Below are positions 1 to 9,863 of a DNA stretch of 64,000 bases, piece after piece; the stretch's first letter is position 1; every line of letters starts with the position of its first letter. The notes under the pieces were generated by a model. The model was not told where the DNA came from. It did no database searches and saw only the letters and a program-made list of their open reading frames with translations. The position numbers and the translations under genes are program-made. This stretch comes from Fukatsuia anoeciicola (GTDB lineage Bacteria > Pseudomonadota > Gammaproteobacteria > Enterobacterales > Enterobacteriaceae), in contig NZ_OZ060923.1 in assembly GCF_964059965.1 (NCBI RefSeq), positions 682,001 to 746,000 on the forward strand, written 5' to 3'.

Positions 1-524
1 AGTTATAAGAAACTACAATTATTACAGATAAAATATATTAAAGAGTTAACCAATACTAAAAATTATATTAATCATAAAAGCATAATAGTTATAGTAATAA
101 TCTATATTGCTAGGTTACAAAGTGATATTAATAATTTATATATTTAAAATATCCATAAATATTAACTATTATCTAATAGAATTTTAGTATACTACTAATC
201 ATCATTTTTAGGTTAATTTAAAAAATTAAGATAAGCAAAAGAATTTTATGAGCAGAATTTTTTCTAATCTATTAAAATTATAACTTAATGAGATACTTAC
301 TCGTTTTATTCATCTAACATTAAAAAAATCTTAGTAAACTATATAATCTACATTATTAGACTTTATTTAATAATATGTTATATATTAAATTAATAATATC
401 TTTTGTCTAGGTTTTCGTTTTTATAGTATTATAAAAAACTAATAAAGACTATTTAAGATATTTAATTCTTAAGTTATTAATTAAAATCTTTTATATAATA
501 TTAAGAACTTATATCTACTTAATA
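1..524. other. AT-rich gap, no gene seen
   Basis: No open frame, tRNA or convincing relic was recognised here. The sequence is almost pure A and T. By E. coli gene order this would lie upstream of udk, whose decayed copy begins near 525. Confidence 0.5.
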
Positions 525-1165
525 AGTAGACAAACATACGAGAAGTGCTTAATATTTTAGTGATTAGCTCCTCGGGGCAAAAATAGCATTAGTAAATTTG
601 GTATTGAATTAATTTAGTATTAGCATTAGTAAAATAGATGCTAAAGTAATATTTTAGATGTAAATATTTATGGTTTATTAACATAATATATCAAGTTATA
701 GACAAATAATTAACCTCATCTAATAATAAATATATGTAACTAGTTATAACATATAAGTTAATAACTAATTTTATTAGTTACTTAGTAGATAATAAAAATA
801 TTATATTTTAGCGTAGTTTAATAGCAAGTAAGCATTAATGTAGATATTAAAAATAACTTAAAACTAATATATCTATATTGGGTTTATTCAGAATATAAGC
901 GTGTATATTTATAGTACCACAATTGTTCAGAAGTAATTTTAGTAGTGGTAGGATAAAATTAATGAAACAATATAACTGTAAATTACTAAATTAAATATCT
1001 CTATGTATTGCTTTATGTAAAAATTTAAATTTTAGTAAACTGACAGTAATTGACTATCTAAGTAGTAATATAGTTATATTTATTATTAATTACTTTTTGA
1101 ATGGTAGTAAAAACTATTAGTATTATAATGATGCAATACTAAAACATATTACTTTTATGGCTTTA
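525..1165 (+). pseudogene. udk: Decayed uridine kinase gene (udk)
   Basis: In E. coli, udk lies directly upstream of dcd on the same strand, and relics of it are readable here in order. An unusually GC-rich patch at 571-596 reads GKNSI with one extra G before it, matching the P-loop segment SGKSLI. At 708-722 the codons give N-stop-P-H-L against the conserved NYDHP. At 1103-1144 they give GSKN then D-A-ILK against GGKN...DILK near the C-terminus. The spacing between the P-loop lysine (579) and the final ILK lysine (1142) is about 188 codons; E. coli Udk has 184. Stops and frameshifts run throughout, so no kinase can be made. The identification is my own alignment by eye, supported by position and spacing. 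Confidence 0.6.
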
Positions 1166-1210
1166 TAATTATCTCTTTATTACTATAATTAAATTAAATA
1201 AGAATTTATA

Positions 1211-1792
1211 ATGAGACTCTGTGATCATGATATAGAAGCCTATCTAGATAGTGGTAGATTAACTATTACTCCACGCCCGCCAGTTGAGCGTATTAATGGT
1301 GTTACTGTTGATGTTAGTTTAGGTAACCAATTTCGTGTTTTTTGTGATTATACTGCTCCTTTTATTGATTTAAGTGGCCCTAAAGAAAAAATTAGCGCTG
1401 CATTAGAACTAGTAATGAGTGACGAAATTATTTTAGCGGAAGGAAAGGCTTTTTTTTTACATCCTGGCGAGCTAGTATTAGCGGTAACTTTGGAGTCAAT
1501 AATATTACCAAATAATTTGGTTGGTTGGCTTGATGGTCGCTCATCCTTAGCGCGTTTAGGATTAATGGTTCATGTTACTGCGCATCGCATTGATCCTGGT
1601 TGGCAAGGTAATATCGTTTTGGAGTTCTATAATTCAGGTAAGTTGCCACTAGCTCTACGTCCAGGGATGTTAATTGGTGCAGTAAGCTTTGAGCCTCTTT
1701 CTAGCTCTGCTATTCGTCCATATAATAACCGAAAAAATGCTAAATACTGCAATCAACAAGGAGCTGTTGCTAGTCGTATTTATAAAGATTAA
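1211..1792 (+). CDS. dcd: dCTP deaminase
   Basis: Deaminates dCTP to dUTP, the main source of dUMP for thymidylate in enteric bacteria; it acts as a cytosolic trimer. The protein has 193 residues, the same as E. coli Dcd, and aligns end to end. The substrate loop DGRSSLARLG holds R110, S111 and R115, and the catalytic glutamate is E138 in the VLEFYNSG strand. The start ATG follows a weak A-rich leader with no good Shine-Dalgarno sequence. Upstream is dead udk; downstream the asmA position is eroded, so dcd is now probably monocistronic. Keeping dcd while losing udk suggests that pyrimidine salvage was dispensable but dUMP supply was not. Confidence 0.98.
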   Translation: MRLCDHDIEAYLDSGRLTITPRPPVERINGVTVDVSLGNQFRVFCDYTAPFIDLSGPKEKISAALELVMSDEIILAEGKAFFLHPGELVLAVTLESIILPNNLVGWLDGRSSLARLGLMVHVTAHRIDPGWQGNIVLEFYNSGKLPLALRPGMLIGAVSFEPLSSSAIRPYNNRKNAKYCNQQGAVASRIYKD

Positions 1793-2937
1793 TTTAAAAA
1801 TTATTAAAACTTATTAAAGTGGATATACTAATAAGTATAGTTATATTATCGCTATTAACAGATCTTAACTAATTAATAAATATATAAATATTAATATTCT
1901 AGCAACTACTATTAATATTTATATATTTATTAATAGTAGTAGTGCTTAGTATTATATACTAATATAGAAAATTGATTAATAACTTATTTGTTTAACAAAA
2001 AGTTAGCAATAATTAAACTAATATAGTCTTAATTTTAACTTAGTATAGAATAAACTTAGCTAATTAACAATATTCAACTTTCTTTCTAGAAACTGATCTT
2101 AGTTTATAATATTATCTATAGTAAATTTTTTAGAAATTACTAATATTTTAATAATAAGGATAAGTAGGCAAGTAAATATATAAACTAGTTACTATATCAT
2201 GCTAACTCTAGGTATTTAGTATAAAACTAGTTACAAATATAAATTAATAATAGTCTATTTATTAATAATATTAGAGTTATAGTAAATATCATATCTAAAA
2301 CTATTTTAATTATTCTAACTACTCTAGTATTTTATTTTATTATGTAATTAAAATAAATAAACTAAAATTAGTAGTAAAAAATAAACTAAATAACTTATTG
2401 ATACAACAATCACTAGCTGAATTAAATATATTTAAGTTATTACTATTATTAAGCAATATTATTTACATAAAAATAATTATCAGATAATGGTTTAAATAAG
2501 TAATAGTTAATACTATTAGTAAAGAAAATGAAATACGAGTATGTACTGTTATTTTAACTTAGAGATTATAAACTAATCTTATATTATATTAAGTAATATT
2601 AGTTAAAGTAAGTACTCTTACTAGTAATTCACTATATTTACTCTTATAGAAAAAATTATAATTAATTTATCAATAAATTAGAAAAGAGTTTAAATTTAAT
2701 CTAAATATAATAAAGCATTAAGGCACTTCTTTATATTAATATTTCTAATAAAAATTAAAATACAAATTAAATGTAAGCATTATATTCTAATAGGATTAGA
2801 TAAAAAGATAAAGAATTTTTTACAATTTAGCTAAATATAATGTATTTAAAGTAACAAACTATTATGAAATTAATAATTAATAATATAATAATTTTATAAA
2901 CATTTTATATGAGTTTACTTAATTATAATATGATATA
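1793..2937. other. Eroded gap at the ancestral asmA position
   Basis: E. coli order is dcd, asmA, then yegH on the other strand; dcd and yegH are in the same arrangement here, so this 1.1-kb gap is the asmA site (asmA is normally about 1.85 kb). No open frame remains. Two weak traces fit: GTG at 1819 opens a short hydrophobic run (DILISIVIL), like the AsmA N-terminal anchor, and 2665-2694 reads I-Y-Q-stop-I-R-K against the AsmA C-terminal VDQLLRK. A 25-bp perfect inverted repeat at 1872-1934 is listed separately. The asmA traces alone would not be convincing; the synteny is what supports them. Confidence 0.4.
1872..1934. repeat. 25-bp perfect inverted repeat (hairpin)
   Basis: Arms at 1872-1896 and 1910-1934 are exact reverse complements with a 13-base loop. 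The stem is A/T only and has no following T-run, so it is not a typical intrinsic terminator. It lies 80 bp after dcd and might act as a 3' end stabiliser for its mRNA; that is a guess. Confidence 0.85.
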
Positions 2938-4515
2938 TTAGTTAATATTAAGCGAAGTGATTTTTACTTTATTAATACGGTGGCTACTAACCTCTAGTGA
3001 TTCAAATAGATAATTACCGATTTGTAATCGTTCTCCGGTTTGAGGAATACGTTGGCTATATTCCATTAGCAAACCTGCTAAAGTATAGTATTCACGTTTT
3101 CCGTCAATAGGAAGTGATAAATGTAATACTAAATCTTCGAGTGGCATATAACCATTAGCAATCCAGCTATTATCTCCTATTTGTTGTATATCATGATGTG
3201 TATCTGTTACTTCTCTCGCAATAGGTAAATTACCAGTGATAGTTTCTATCAGATCAGTTAATGTTACTACCCCTTCAATAGTGCCAAATTCATTGACAAC
3301 AAAAGCAAAATGTGTTTGTGCTTGACGAAACTGTTCTAAAGCCATTAACAATGAAACTTGTTTAGGAAAAATCAAAGGTTGATAAATTAATGTTCGTAGA
3401 TCTAGGATTTTTTTTTCTAATTGCTGTTTTAACAAATCAATGATATGGATTACACCTAATGGTTCGTCTGTTACACCATCTTTAGTAACTACTAAACGAG
3501 TATGTAGATTTTTTGTTAATAATTGAACTATTTTTTTAGATGAATCATTAAGATCTAGGTACTCTACATCATGACGAGAGGTCATAACACTACTAACAGT
3601 ACGTTGCGCTAATCCTAAAACTCCCTCAATCATTCGTCTTTCCTGTTGATTAAATACTTCTTGCCCTTCATGGGTATTATCAGCAATTAAATTAGCTGCA
3701 TGATTATCTAATTCTGCTTCTTCATGTTTACCACTTAACATACGTAATACTGCTGCTGCAGTACGTTCTCGTAAAGGTCGTACAGTAGAAAGAAAACGAC
3801 GGCGATTAAATTGAGCAAATTGATTAAGGGATTCAATTATAACAGAAAAACCTATTGCAGCGTATAGATAGCCTTTTGGAATAAAATAACCAAAGCCTTC
3901 GGCAAGTAGGGTAAAACCAATAGTTAACAAAAAACTTAGACAAAGAATAACAATAGTAGGATGCGCATTAATAAAATTAGTTAATGACTTACTAGCTAGC
4001 AGCATTACACCAACAGAAATAACTACTGCTGCCATCATAATAGCAAGGTGATTAACCATACCAATAGCTGTAATTACAGAATCTAATGAAAAAACAGTAT
4101 CAAGCACTACAATTTGTACAATAACAGGCCAAAAACGTGCACTTTTATTTTGATCAGATTGGTGCTGTTCCTTTCCTTCTAAACGAATATTTAATTCAAT
4201 AGTAGCCTTAAAAAGCAAAAATATCCCACCAATTAACATAATAAGATCACGAGCACTAAACTGGTAAGTATAAAGTGTCATTAATGGTGTTGTTAGGCTA
4301 GCCATCCATGAAACACCAGATAACAATAATAATCGCATTAAAAGTGCACAAACTAACCCGCTAACACGCGCTTTATCCCGCAGCTGAAATGGTAATTTTT
4401 CTACTAAAATAGCAATAAATATTATGTTATCAATACCTAATACAATTTCAAGCACTATAAGAGTTGCTAAGCCTACCCAAATAGTTGGATCTAGGATCCA
4501 TTCCATAGGTCTCAT
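2938..4515 (-). CDS. yegH: TerC-family membrane protein with CBS and CorC domains
   Basis: A 525-residue inner-membrane protein of the YegH/YoaE family. The N-terminal TerC domain (about residues 1-235) has around seven membrane segments and the acidic motif VLEIVLGIDN at about 18-30, thought to bind or move metal ions. A paired CBS domain (about 300-430) and a CorC/HlyC transporter-associated domain (about 440-520) follow. It resembles YegH more than YoaE, with the EWI start and a RRRFLS segment, and the dcd neighbourhood fits. ATG at 4506 (fourth codon) matches the E. coli YegH start; ATG at 4515 has an AAGG four bases upstream, so either may be used. The substrate is not established, and YegH is not an obvious gene to keep in a shrinking genome. 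Confidence 0.93.
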   Translation of the reverse strand: MRPMEWILDPTIWVGLATLIVLEIVLGIDNIIFIAILVEKLPFQLRDKARVSGLVCALLMRLLLLSGVSWMASLTTPLMTLYTYQFSARDLIMLIGGIFLLFKATIELNIRLEGKEQHQSDQNKSARFWPVIVQIVVLDTVFSLDSVITAIGMVNHLAIMMAAVVISVGVMLLASKSLTNFINAHPTIVILCLSFLLTIGFTLLAEGFGYFIPKGYLYAAIGFSVIIESLNQFAQFNRRRFLSTVRPLRERTAAAVLRMLSGKHEEAELDNHAANLIADNTHEGQEVFNQQERRMIEGVLGLAQRTVSSVMTSRHDVEYLDLNDSSKKIVQLLTKNLHTRLVVTKDGVTDEPLGVIHIIDLLKQQLEKKILDLRTLIYQPLIFPKQVSLLMALEQFRQAQTHFAFVVNEFGTIEGVVTLTDLIETITGNLPIAREVTDTHHDIQQIGDNSWIANGYMPLEDLVLHLSLPIDGKREYYTLAGLLMEYSQRIPQTGERLQIGNYLFESLEVSSHRINKVKITSLNIN

Positions 4516-5229
4516 TATACCTTTTTATCACGGATAATACCGTAACTAGAATAATAGGTACTGATGAGATAAAATTCAACTAGCAACTAAAGATATTAGT
4601 TTATTTATAAAACTAAATAGTTTGTCACTCTATAATCATTATAAGTAGTAATAAAAAAATTTTTTATTTTATAGACCTATTTAGAAACTTTTATTTATCT
4701 AATTTTCATGTTATAAATTACTATAATTAGATTAAATATAAATCTAAACTATTCTCCTATATTTAAATAGTAATATGATTAAACTACGAAAATATAAATT
4801 ATTTTAAATCTGCAAAATATACTATAAGATAATTATCTTTTCTATTAAAGCTAGATATTATGTTGCAACTTTTTAAATAAGTAACCTAAAATATTTAGTA
4901 AGAAAGAAAAAAGAAAAAAATTAGGTAATAATACCCCTAAATTAGTTACTTAAATAATTATTAAATCAATATATTACACGTACCATACAAGTAATAAATA
5001 AGTACTTTTAATCTACTAATTTAAATAAATAAAATAAAAATATAGCTTTAAATTTCTATATGTATCTTACATATCTTTTATATACTATTAATAATATAAA
5101 GAATAATTTACTACTTATATTATTAATAGTATATAAAAGATATAATTATTTTTAGATATATTATGAATAATTCTATTTAGCAAGTTAACTGCTACTAAAT
5201 TCAAAAGTTATATTAGACTGTTTATAGAA
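4516..5229. other. AT-rich gap between yegH and secA
   Basis: No gene is readable. It holds the far end of the mutT relic (expected to reach about 4970 if full length) and a 29-bp perfect inverted repeat at 5071-5143. It is also a gene-order breakpoint: dcd/yegH and secA are far apart in E. coli. Confidence 0.5.
5071..5143. repeat. 29-bp perfect inverted repeat (hairpin)
   Basis: Arms at 5071-5099 and 5115-5143 are exact reverse complements around a 15-base loop. It is too long to expect by chance even in A/T-only DNA, and there is no T-tract on either side. It lies inside or just beyond the decayed mutT region, about 260 bp downstream of the secA stop. Confidence 0.88.
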
Positions 5230-5358
5230 TAAAATTTATTATATAAAACTAAAATATCTAACGTGTAAGAATCTTAGTAGTAAATATAAATACATAAAAT
5301 AGTAAATATAACATAACGTAAAATTTATAATATATAGTTAGTTTTATAAAAATTTCAT
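5230..5358 (-). pseudogene. mutT: Decayed mutT remnant
   Basis: In E. coli, mutT follows secA by about 60 bp on the same strand. Here an ATG lies 45 bp after the secA stop (5358) and the frame reads M-K-F-L-stop-N-stop-L-Y-I-I, aligning without gaps to MKKLQIAVGII, with glutamine CAA turned to TAA. Near 5265-5235 a weaker match to AHMANKLEF can be followed with small deletions. Loss of MutT, which removes 8-oxo-dGTP, would raise A:T to C:G changes. The trace is short, so the call rests partly on position. Confidence 0.45.
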
Positions 5359-5403
5359 TGATATCTTATAATATTAGACTTTTATTTTTAAAATCTTAAA
5401 AAA

Positions 5404-8133
5404 TTATTTTTTTAAACGACCATGACATTGTTTGTATTTTTTTTTAAAACCACAAGGACAAGGGTCATTACGACCTATTTTACCTTTAATCTCTATTTGC
5501 ATTTTTTTTTTAGATAAAATAAATGTGCTATTATTATTTAAATAACTTAATTGTTGCTGGTTTGCTATATGATTTATAATTTCATGATATTGTAACTTTA
5601 GTAAAGCAATCTCTTCTGGAGTATGTACCTGCAATTTGCTTAAGATACTAATAACTTCATATTTTAGTAATTCTAGCATAGTAGAAAACATTGCAAAAGA
5701 TTCACGTTTATATTCCTGTTTTGGATCTTTTTGCGCATAGCCACGTAAATGAATACCCTGACGTAGATAATCCATTGCGGCTAGATGCTCTTTCCATAGA
5801 GAGTCTAATGTTTGCAGCATAACTCCTTTTGTAATATTAAGCATTGTTTCTCTGCCAATAACTTCTTCTTTTTGTTGATATTGATTAATAGAATACTGAA
5901 GAATGCGTTTAAGCAATATTTTTTCGTCTGATGATTGCTCACTTAGTAGTTTTTTATTTACTAACCAAGAATTAATAGGTACATTAAGGTCAAAATCATT
6001 TTTTAAACATTGAACTAACCCATAAATATCCCACATTTCCTCTACTGATTGAGGTGGAATAAAACGATTGATAATAAGAGTAAATACATCCTTACGAATG
6101 CTATTTATAGTTTTACTTATATCCAAAGTATTTAATAACTCGTTACGTTGACTATAAATAGCACGTCGTTGATCATTAGCAACATCATCATATTCTAATA
6201 ATTGTTTACGTATATCAAAGTTACGGCCTTCTACTTTACGTTGTGCACTCTCGATTGCTCTTGTGACCCATGGATGCTCAATAGCCTCACCAGATTTTAT
6301 TCCTAGCTTACGCATTATATTAGACACACGATCAGAAGCGAAAATACGCATTAAAGTATCTTCCATTGATAGATAAAAACGTGAAGAACCAGCATCACCT
6401 TGACGACCTGCACGACCACGAAGTTGATTATCAATGCGACGTGATTCGTGACGCTCAGTACCAATAATATGTAAACCACCAGATGCTAGTACAGTATTAT
6501 GACGAATTTTCCAAGCAGTTTTAATAGTAGCAATTTGCTCTTGTGATGGATTATCCAATAAATCAATTTCACTTTGCCAACTACCACCTAATACGATATC
6601 AGTCCCTCGTCCAGCCATGTTAGTAGCAATAGTAACTGCTCTAGGTCGCCCAGCTTGTGCAATAATTTCAGCTTCCATTGCATGAAATTTAGCATTTAGT
6701 ACTTTATGTATAATACCAGCCTTATTTAATTTAGCAGAAATCATTTCAGACTTTTCAATTGAAATGGTACCTACTAGTACTGGTTGCCCCCTAACAGTAC
6801 ATTCGCGAATATTATTAATAATTGCCTCTATTTTTTCCTTCTCTGACATATAAACTAAGTCAGCTAAATCTTTACGGATCATCGGACGATTAGTAGGAAC
6901 TACTATAGTATCTAGTTTATAAATTGAACTAAATTCAAATGCTTCAGTATCTGCAGTACCCGTCATTCCTGCTAATTTTTCATATAGACGGAAATAATTT
7001 TGGAAAGTAATAGAAGCTAATGTTTGGTTTTCATTCTGAATGTTAACACCTTCTTTTGATTCAATCGCCTGATGCAAACCATCTGACCAGCGACGCCCTT
7101 GCATAGTGCGCCCAGTATGTTCGTCAACAATAATTACTGCACCATCTTTAACTATATAATCAACATCACGCGTAAATAAAACATGTGCACGTAGTGCAGC
7201 AATAACATGATGCATTAGTATAATATTAGTTGTAGAATAAAGAGATTTACCTTCTTGTATGATATTAGCGTCAATTAACATATGTTCAATTAGAACTAAA
7301 CCACGTTCAGTTAAATGTACTTGGCGTGCTTTTTCATCAACAAAAAAATGTCCTTCGCCTTGAAAGATTTCAGAATCTTCTTTATCTTGGCGAATAAGTT
7401 TTGGGATTAGCTTATTAATTCTAAGATACATATCCGAGTTATTTTCTACTGGACCAGAAATAATAAGCGGAGTACGAGCTTCGTCAATTAGAATTGAATC
7501 AACTTCATCGATAAGCACATAATATAATTCACGCTGCACACGTTCTTGCGGACTAAAAACCATATTATCACGCAAATAATCAAAACCATACTCATTATTA
7601 GTGCCATACGTAATATCTGCAGCATAAGCTTTACGTTTATCAGATGCTAGCATACCTGATATATTAATTCCGATACTTAAACCAAGAAAATCAAACAATG
7701 GATAATTATTTTTAGCATCACGTTGTGCTAAGTAATCATTAACTGTAACAACATGAACACCACGACCACTTAAAGCATTAAGATAAGCAGGTAGCGTTGC
7801 TGTTAATGTTTTACCTTCACCAGTACGCATTTCTGCAATACAACGCTTATTAAGTACCATACCACCGATTAATTGTACGTCAAAATGACGCATACCAAAT
7901 ATCCGCTTACTTGCCTCACGAACAACCGCAAAAGCTTCTGGCATTAAATTTTCTAATGTTTCATTTTTAGATAAACGTACTCGAAACTCATCAGTTTTAG
8001 CACGTAGTTGCTGATCGGATAATTTTACAATTTTTGACTCCATATAATTAATAACATCAACCATTTTATACATATGACGTAAAATACGATCATTATGACT
8101 ACCAAACATTTTAGTGAATAATTTAATTAGCAT
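5404..8133 (-). CDS. secA: Preprotein translocase ATPase SecA
   Basis: The motor that pushes unfolded preproteins through SecYEG. At 909 residues it is the size of E. coli SecA (901). Walker A is GEGKT at 105-109, the DEVD and IDEARTP segments follow at about 210-222, and the second nucleotide-binding domain has TNMAGRGTDI. The C-terminal zinc finger is intact, with C892, C894, C903 and H904 in the CxC-x8-CH pattern used to bind SecB and lipids; it carries Phe-Lys where E. coli has Ser-Gly. The gene usually follows secM, but here secM is gone and dciA lies upstream on the other strand. SecM-mediated translational control of secA should therefore be lost. Confidence 0.98.
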   Translation of the reverse strand: MLIKLFTKMFGSHNDRILRHMYKMVDVINYMESKIVKLSDQQLRAKTDEFRVRLSKNETLENLMPEAFAVVREASKRIFGMRHFDVQLIGGMVLNKRCIAEMRTGEGKTLTATLPAYLNALSGRGVHVVTVNDYLAQRDAKNNYPLFDFLGLSIGINISGMLASDKRKAYAADITYGTNNEYGFDYLRDNMVFSPQERVQRELYYVLIDEVDSILIDEARTPLIISGPVENNSDMYLRINKLIPKLIRQDKEDSEIFQGEGHFFVDEKARQVHLTERGLVLIEHMLIDANIIQEGKSLYSTTNIILMHHVIAALRAHVLFTRDVDYIVKDGAVIIVDEHTGRTMQGRRWSDGLHQAIESKEGVNIQNENQTLASITFQNYFRLYEKLAGMTGTADTEAFEFSSIYKLDTIVVPTNRPMIRKDLADLVYMSEKEKIEAIINNIRECTVRGQPVLVGTISIEKSEMISAKLNKAGIIHKVLNAKFHAMEAEIIAQAGRPRAVTIATNMAGRGTDIVLGGSWQSEIDLLDNPSQEQIATIKTAWKIRHNTVLASGGLHIIGTERHESRRIDNQLRGRAGRQGDAGSSRFYLSMEDTLMRIFASDRVSNIMRKLGIKSGEAIEHPWVTRAIESAQRKVEGRNFDIRKQLLEYDDVANDQRRAIYSQRNELLNTLDISKTINSIRKDVFTLIINRFIPPQSVEEMWDIYGLVQCLKNDFDLNVPINSWLVNKKLLSEQSSDEKILLKRILQYSINQYQQKEEVIGRETMLNITKGVMLQTLDSLWKEHLAAMDYLRQGIHLRGYAQKDPKQEYKRESFAMFSTMLELLKYEVISILSKLQVHTPEEIALLKLQYHEIINHIANQQQLSYLNNNSTFILSKKKMQIEIKGKIGRNDPCPCGFKKKYKQCHGRLKK

Positions 8134-8329
8134 AATTATTAATATCTCTTACAATACTGCTATATGGGTAAATAAAAGTTATATTAGGCCCCTCACTTAA
8201 CCTATAGCGTAGTATAGAACAACAATTTTGCAAGAAGTCTATTATCTAGTAACCAAAATAATAGCTGTGTAACTATTATCAAGGTTTTAGAATACTAATT
8301 ATTAGTTTAATATCTGAGAGACTATATTC

Positions 8330-8860
8330 ATGCGACAAAGCCATCCACAATTATTGAACATTTTATTTAATAATACGATAACAGAAAAATATAGTTTATT
8401 ATCTTATTTACAAAAAGATAATTCTCAACTCTATAGTATGCAACAACATGCAGTTATGCTATTAAAGCTTAATAAAGCGGTGCAAGAATTACTCCCACTA
8501 AAATTACAACCATGGTGTCGTGTTGCAAATTACCGACAAAATATTTTAGTACTAGAAGTAGCAAATGCAAGCTGGATGATGGCATTGCGTTATCAACAAC
8601 TATATTTACTTTCTACACTAAGAAAAAAAAATTTATCCTCGTTATCATCAATTGATATTAAGATTAATCCTAAGCTAATGGTCTTTGATTATAAAGTTAT
8701 GAAAGATATTACAAAACCAGCAGAAAATACAAAAAAACCGGTACTATTAAATCGTCATTTAAGCATGAAAAGCGCGACAGAGCTTAGAAAACTAGCAAGT
8801 CGTAGCCCAGAAAAATTACGTATTATACTAGAACGTTTAGCTTCGTTAGCAAGAATTTAA
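8330..8860 (+). CDS. dciA: DUF721 / DciA-like protein
   Basis: A 176-residue protein of the DUF721 family. The conserved core lies at about residues 45-115: leucine-rich helix, P-W-C-R-V, a strand LVLEVANASWMMALRYQ and an LL..L segment. In many bacteria DciA recruits or loads the replicative helicase DnaB; enteric bacteria with DnaC often still carry this gene beside lpxC and secA. It is transcribed against its neighbours: divergent from secA (196-bp gap) and directly abutting lpxC, whose stop codon begins at the next base. No DnaC or DnaT gene is in the window, so whether DciA is the only helicase loader here cannot be judged. The C-terminal 50 residues are basic and less conserved. Confidence 0.85.
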   Translation: MRQSHPQLLNILFNNTITEKYSLLSYLQKDNSQLYSMQQHAVMLLKLNKAVQELLPLKLQPWCRVANYRQNILVLEVANASWMMALRYQQLYLLSTLRKKNLSSLSSIDIKINPKLMVFDYKVMKDITKPAENTKKPVLLNRHLSMKSATELRKLASRSPEKLRIILERLASLARI

Positions 8861-9781
8861 TTAACAGGCCGACAATGTTAATGGTGTTTTAAATGCTGTT
8901 GGTAATTCTGTTTCATCTTGAAAAATAACATATTCCCAAGCTTGTTGTTTTTTTAGAACAGCCTGTAATAAGTTATTATTTAATGCGTGACCGGATTTAA
9001 AAGCAACAAAAGCGCCAATAATATTATGACCACACATAAATAGATCACCAATAGCATCAAGTATTTTATGTCTTACAAATTCATCGTTAAAACGTAGGCC
9101 ATCTTCATTAAGTACACGATAATCATCCATGACTATAGCACAATCAAAACTACCACCAAGACATAACCCACAAGATTGAAGATATTTAATATCACGCGTA
9201 AAACCAAAAGTACGTGCTCGACTAATCTGCTGTATAAAAGAGTTAACCGAAAAATCTAAACGATAATGCTGCGTGTTAACGTCGATTGCTGGATGATTAA
9301 AATCAATAGTAAAATCTAGATAGAAGCCATTAAATGGTAATAATTCTGCCCATTTATTACCATCCTCAACACGTACCGCTTCTTTTAAACGTAAAAATCT
9401 TTTTGCTCTATTTAATTCTTTAATACCTGCGTTTAATAACAGAAATATAAAAGGATTAGAACTACCATCCATAATTGGTATCTCAGGGGCATCAACTTCA
9501 ATAATGATATTATCAACCCCTAAACCTGCTAGAGCAGCATTGAGATGCTCAACTGTAGAAATGCGTACATTATATTCATTAACTAGACAAGTACAAAATA
9601 AAGTATCTTGCACTGATTTTGCGTCTACTGGAAAATCAACTATAGGTGTTAAATCAATACGACGATAAATTATGCCAGTATTAGCTGCTGCTGGTCGCAT
9701 TGTTAGTTTAACTTTTTTTCCAGTATGTAGACCAACACCTGTTGTTTGAACAACACTCTTTAGTGTTCTTTGCTTTATCAT
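8861..9781 (-). CDS. lpxC: UDP-3-O-acyl-N-acetylglucosamine deacetylase
   Basis: Zinc enzyme for the committed step of lipid A synthesis. It has 306 residues (305 in E. coli). The zinc ligands are H79 in the VEHLNAALAG motif, and the histidine and aspartate of RHKILDAIGD near 238-242; the catalytic histidine lies in KSGHALNN near 265. Its presence with tamAB and secA shows that an LPS-bearing outer membrane is kept. It is the last gene of the dcw cluster, 82 bp after ftsZ, and its stop touches the stop of the convergent dciA. Confidence 0.98.
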   Translation of the reverse strand: MIKQRTLKSVVQTTGVGLHTGKKVKLTMRPAAANTGIIYRRIDLTPIVDFPVDAKSVQDTLFCTCLVNEYNVRISTVEHLNAALAGLGVDNIIIEVDAPEIPIMDGSSNPFIFLLLNAGIKELNRAKRFLRLKEAVRVEDGNKWAELLPFNGFYLDFTIDFNHPAIDVNTQHYRLDFSVNSFIQQISRARTFGFTRDIKYLQSCGLCLGGSFDCAIVMDDYRVLNEDGLRFNDEFVRHKILDAIGDLFMCGHNIIGAFVAFKSGHALNNNLLQAVLKKQQAWEYVIFQDETELPTAFKTPLTLSAC

Positions 9782-9863
9782 TGTGTTATCTCACAACAAA
9801 TATATCTAGCTAATTTAAGCTAGTGCAAAATTTACCATATATTTTAACATAAAGAATAAGATT

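Noticed and set aside
584..634. Short direct repeat TAGCATTAGTAAA occurring twice
   Set aside because: Thirteen bases in AT-rich DNA inside the udk relic; probably chance or slippage.
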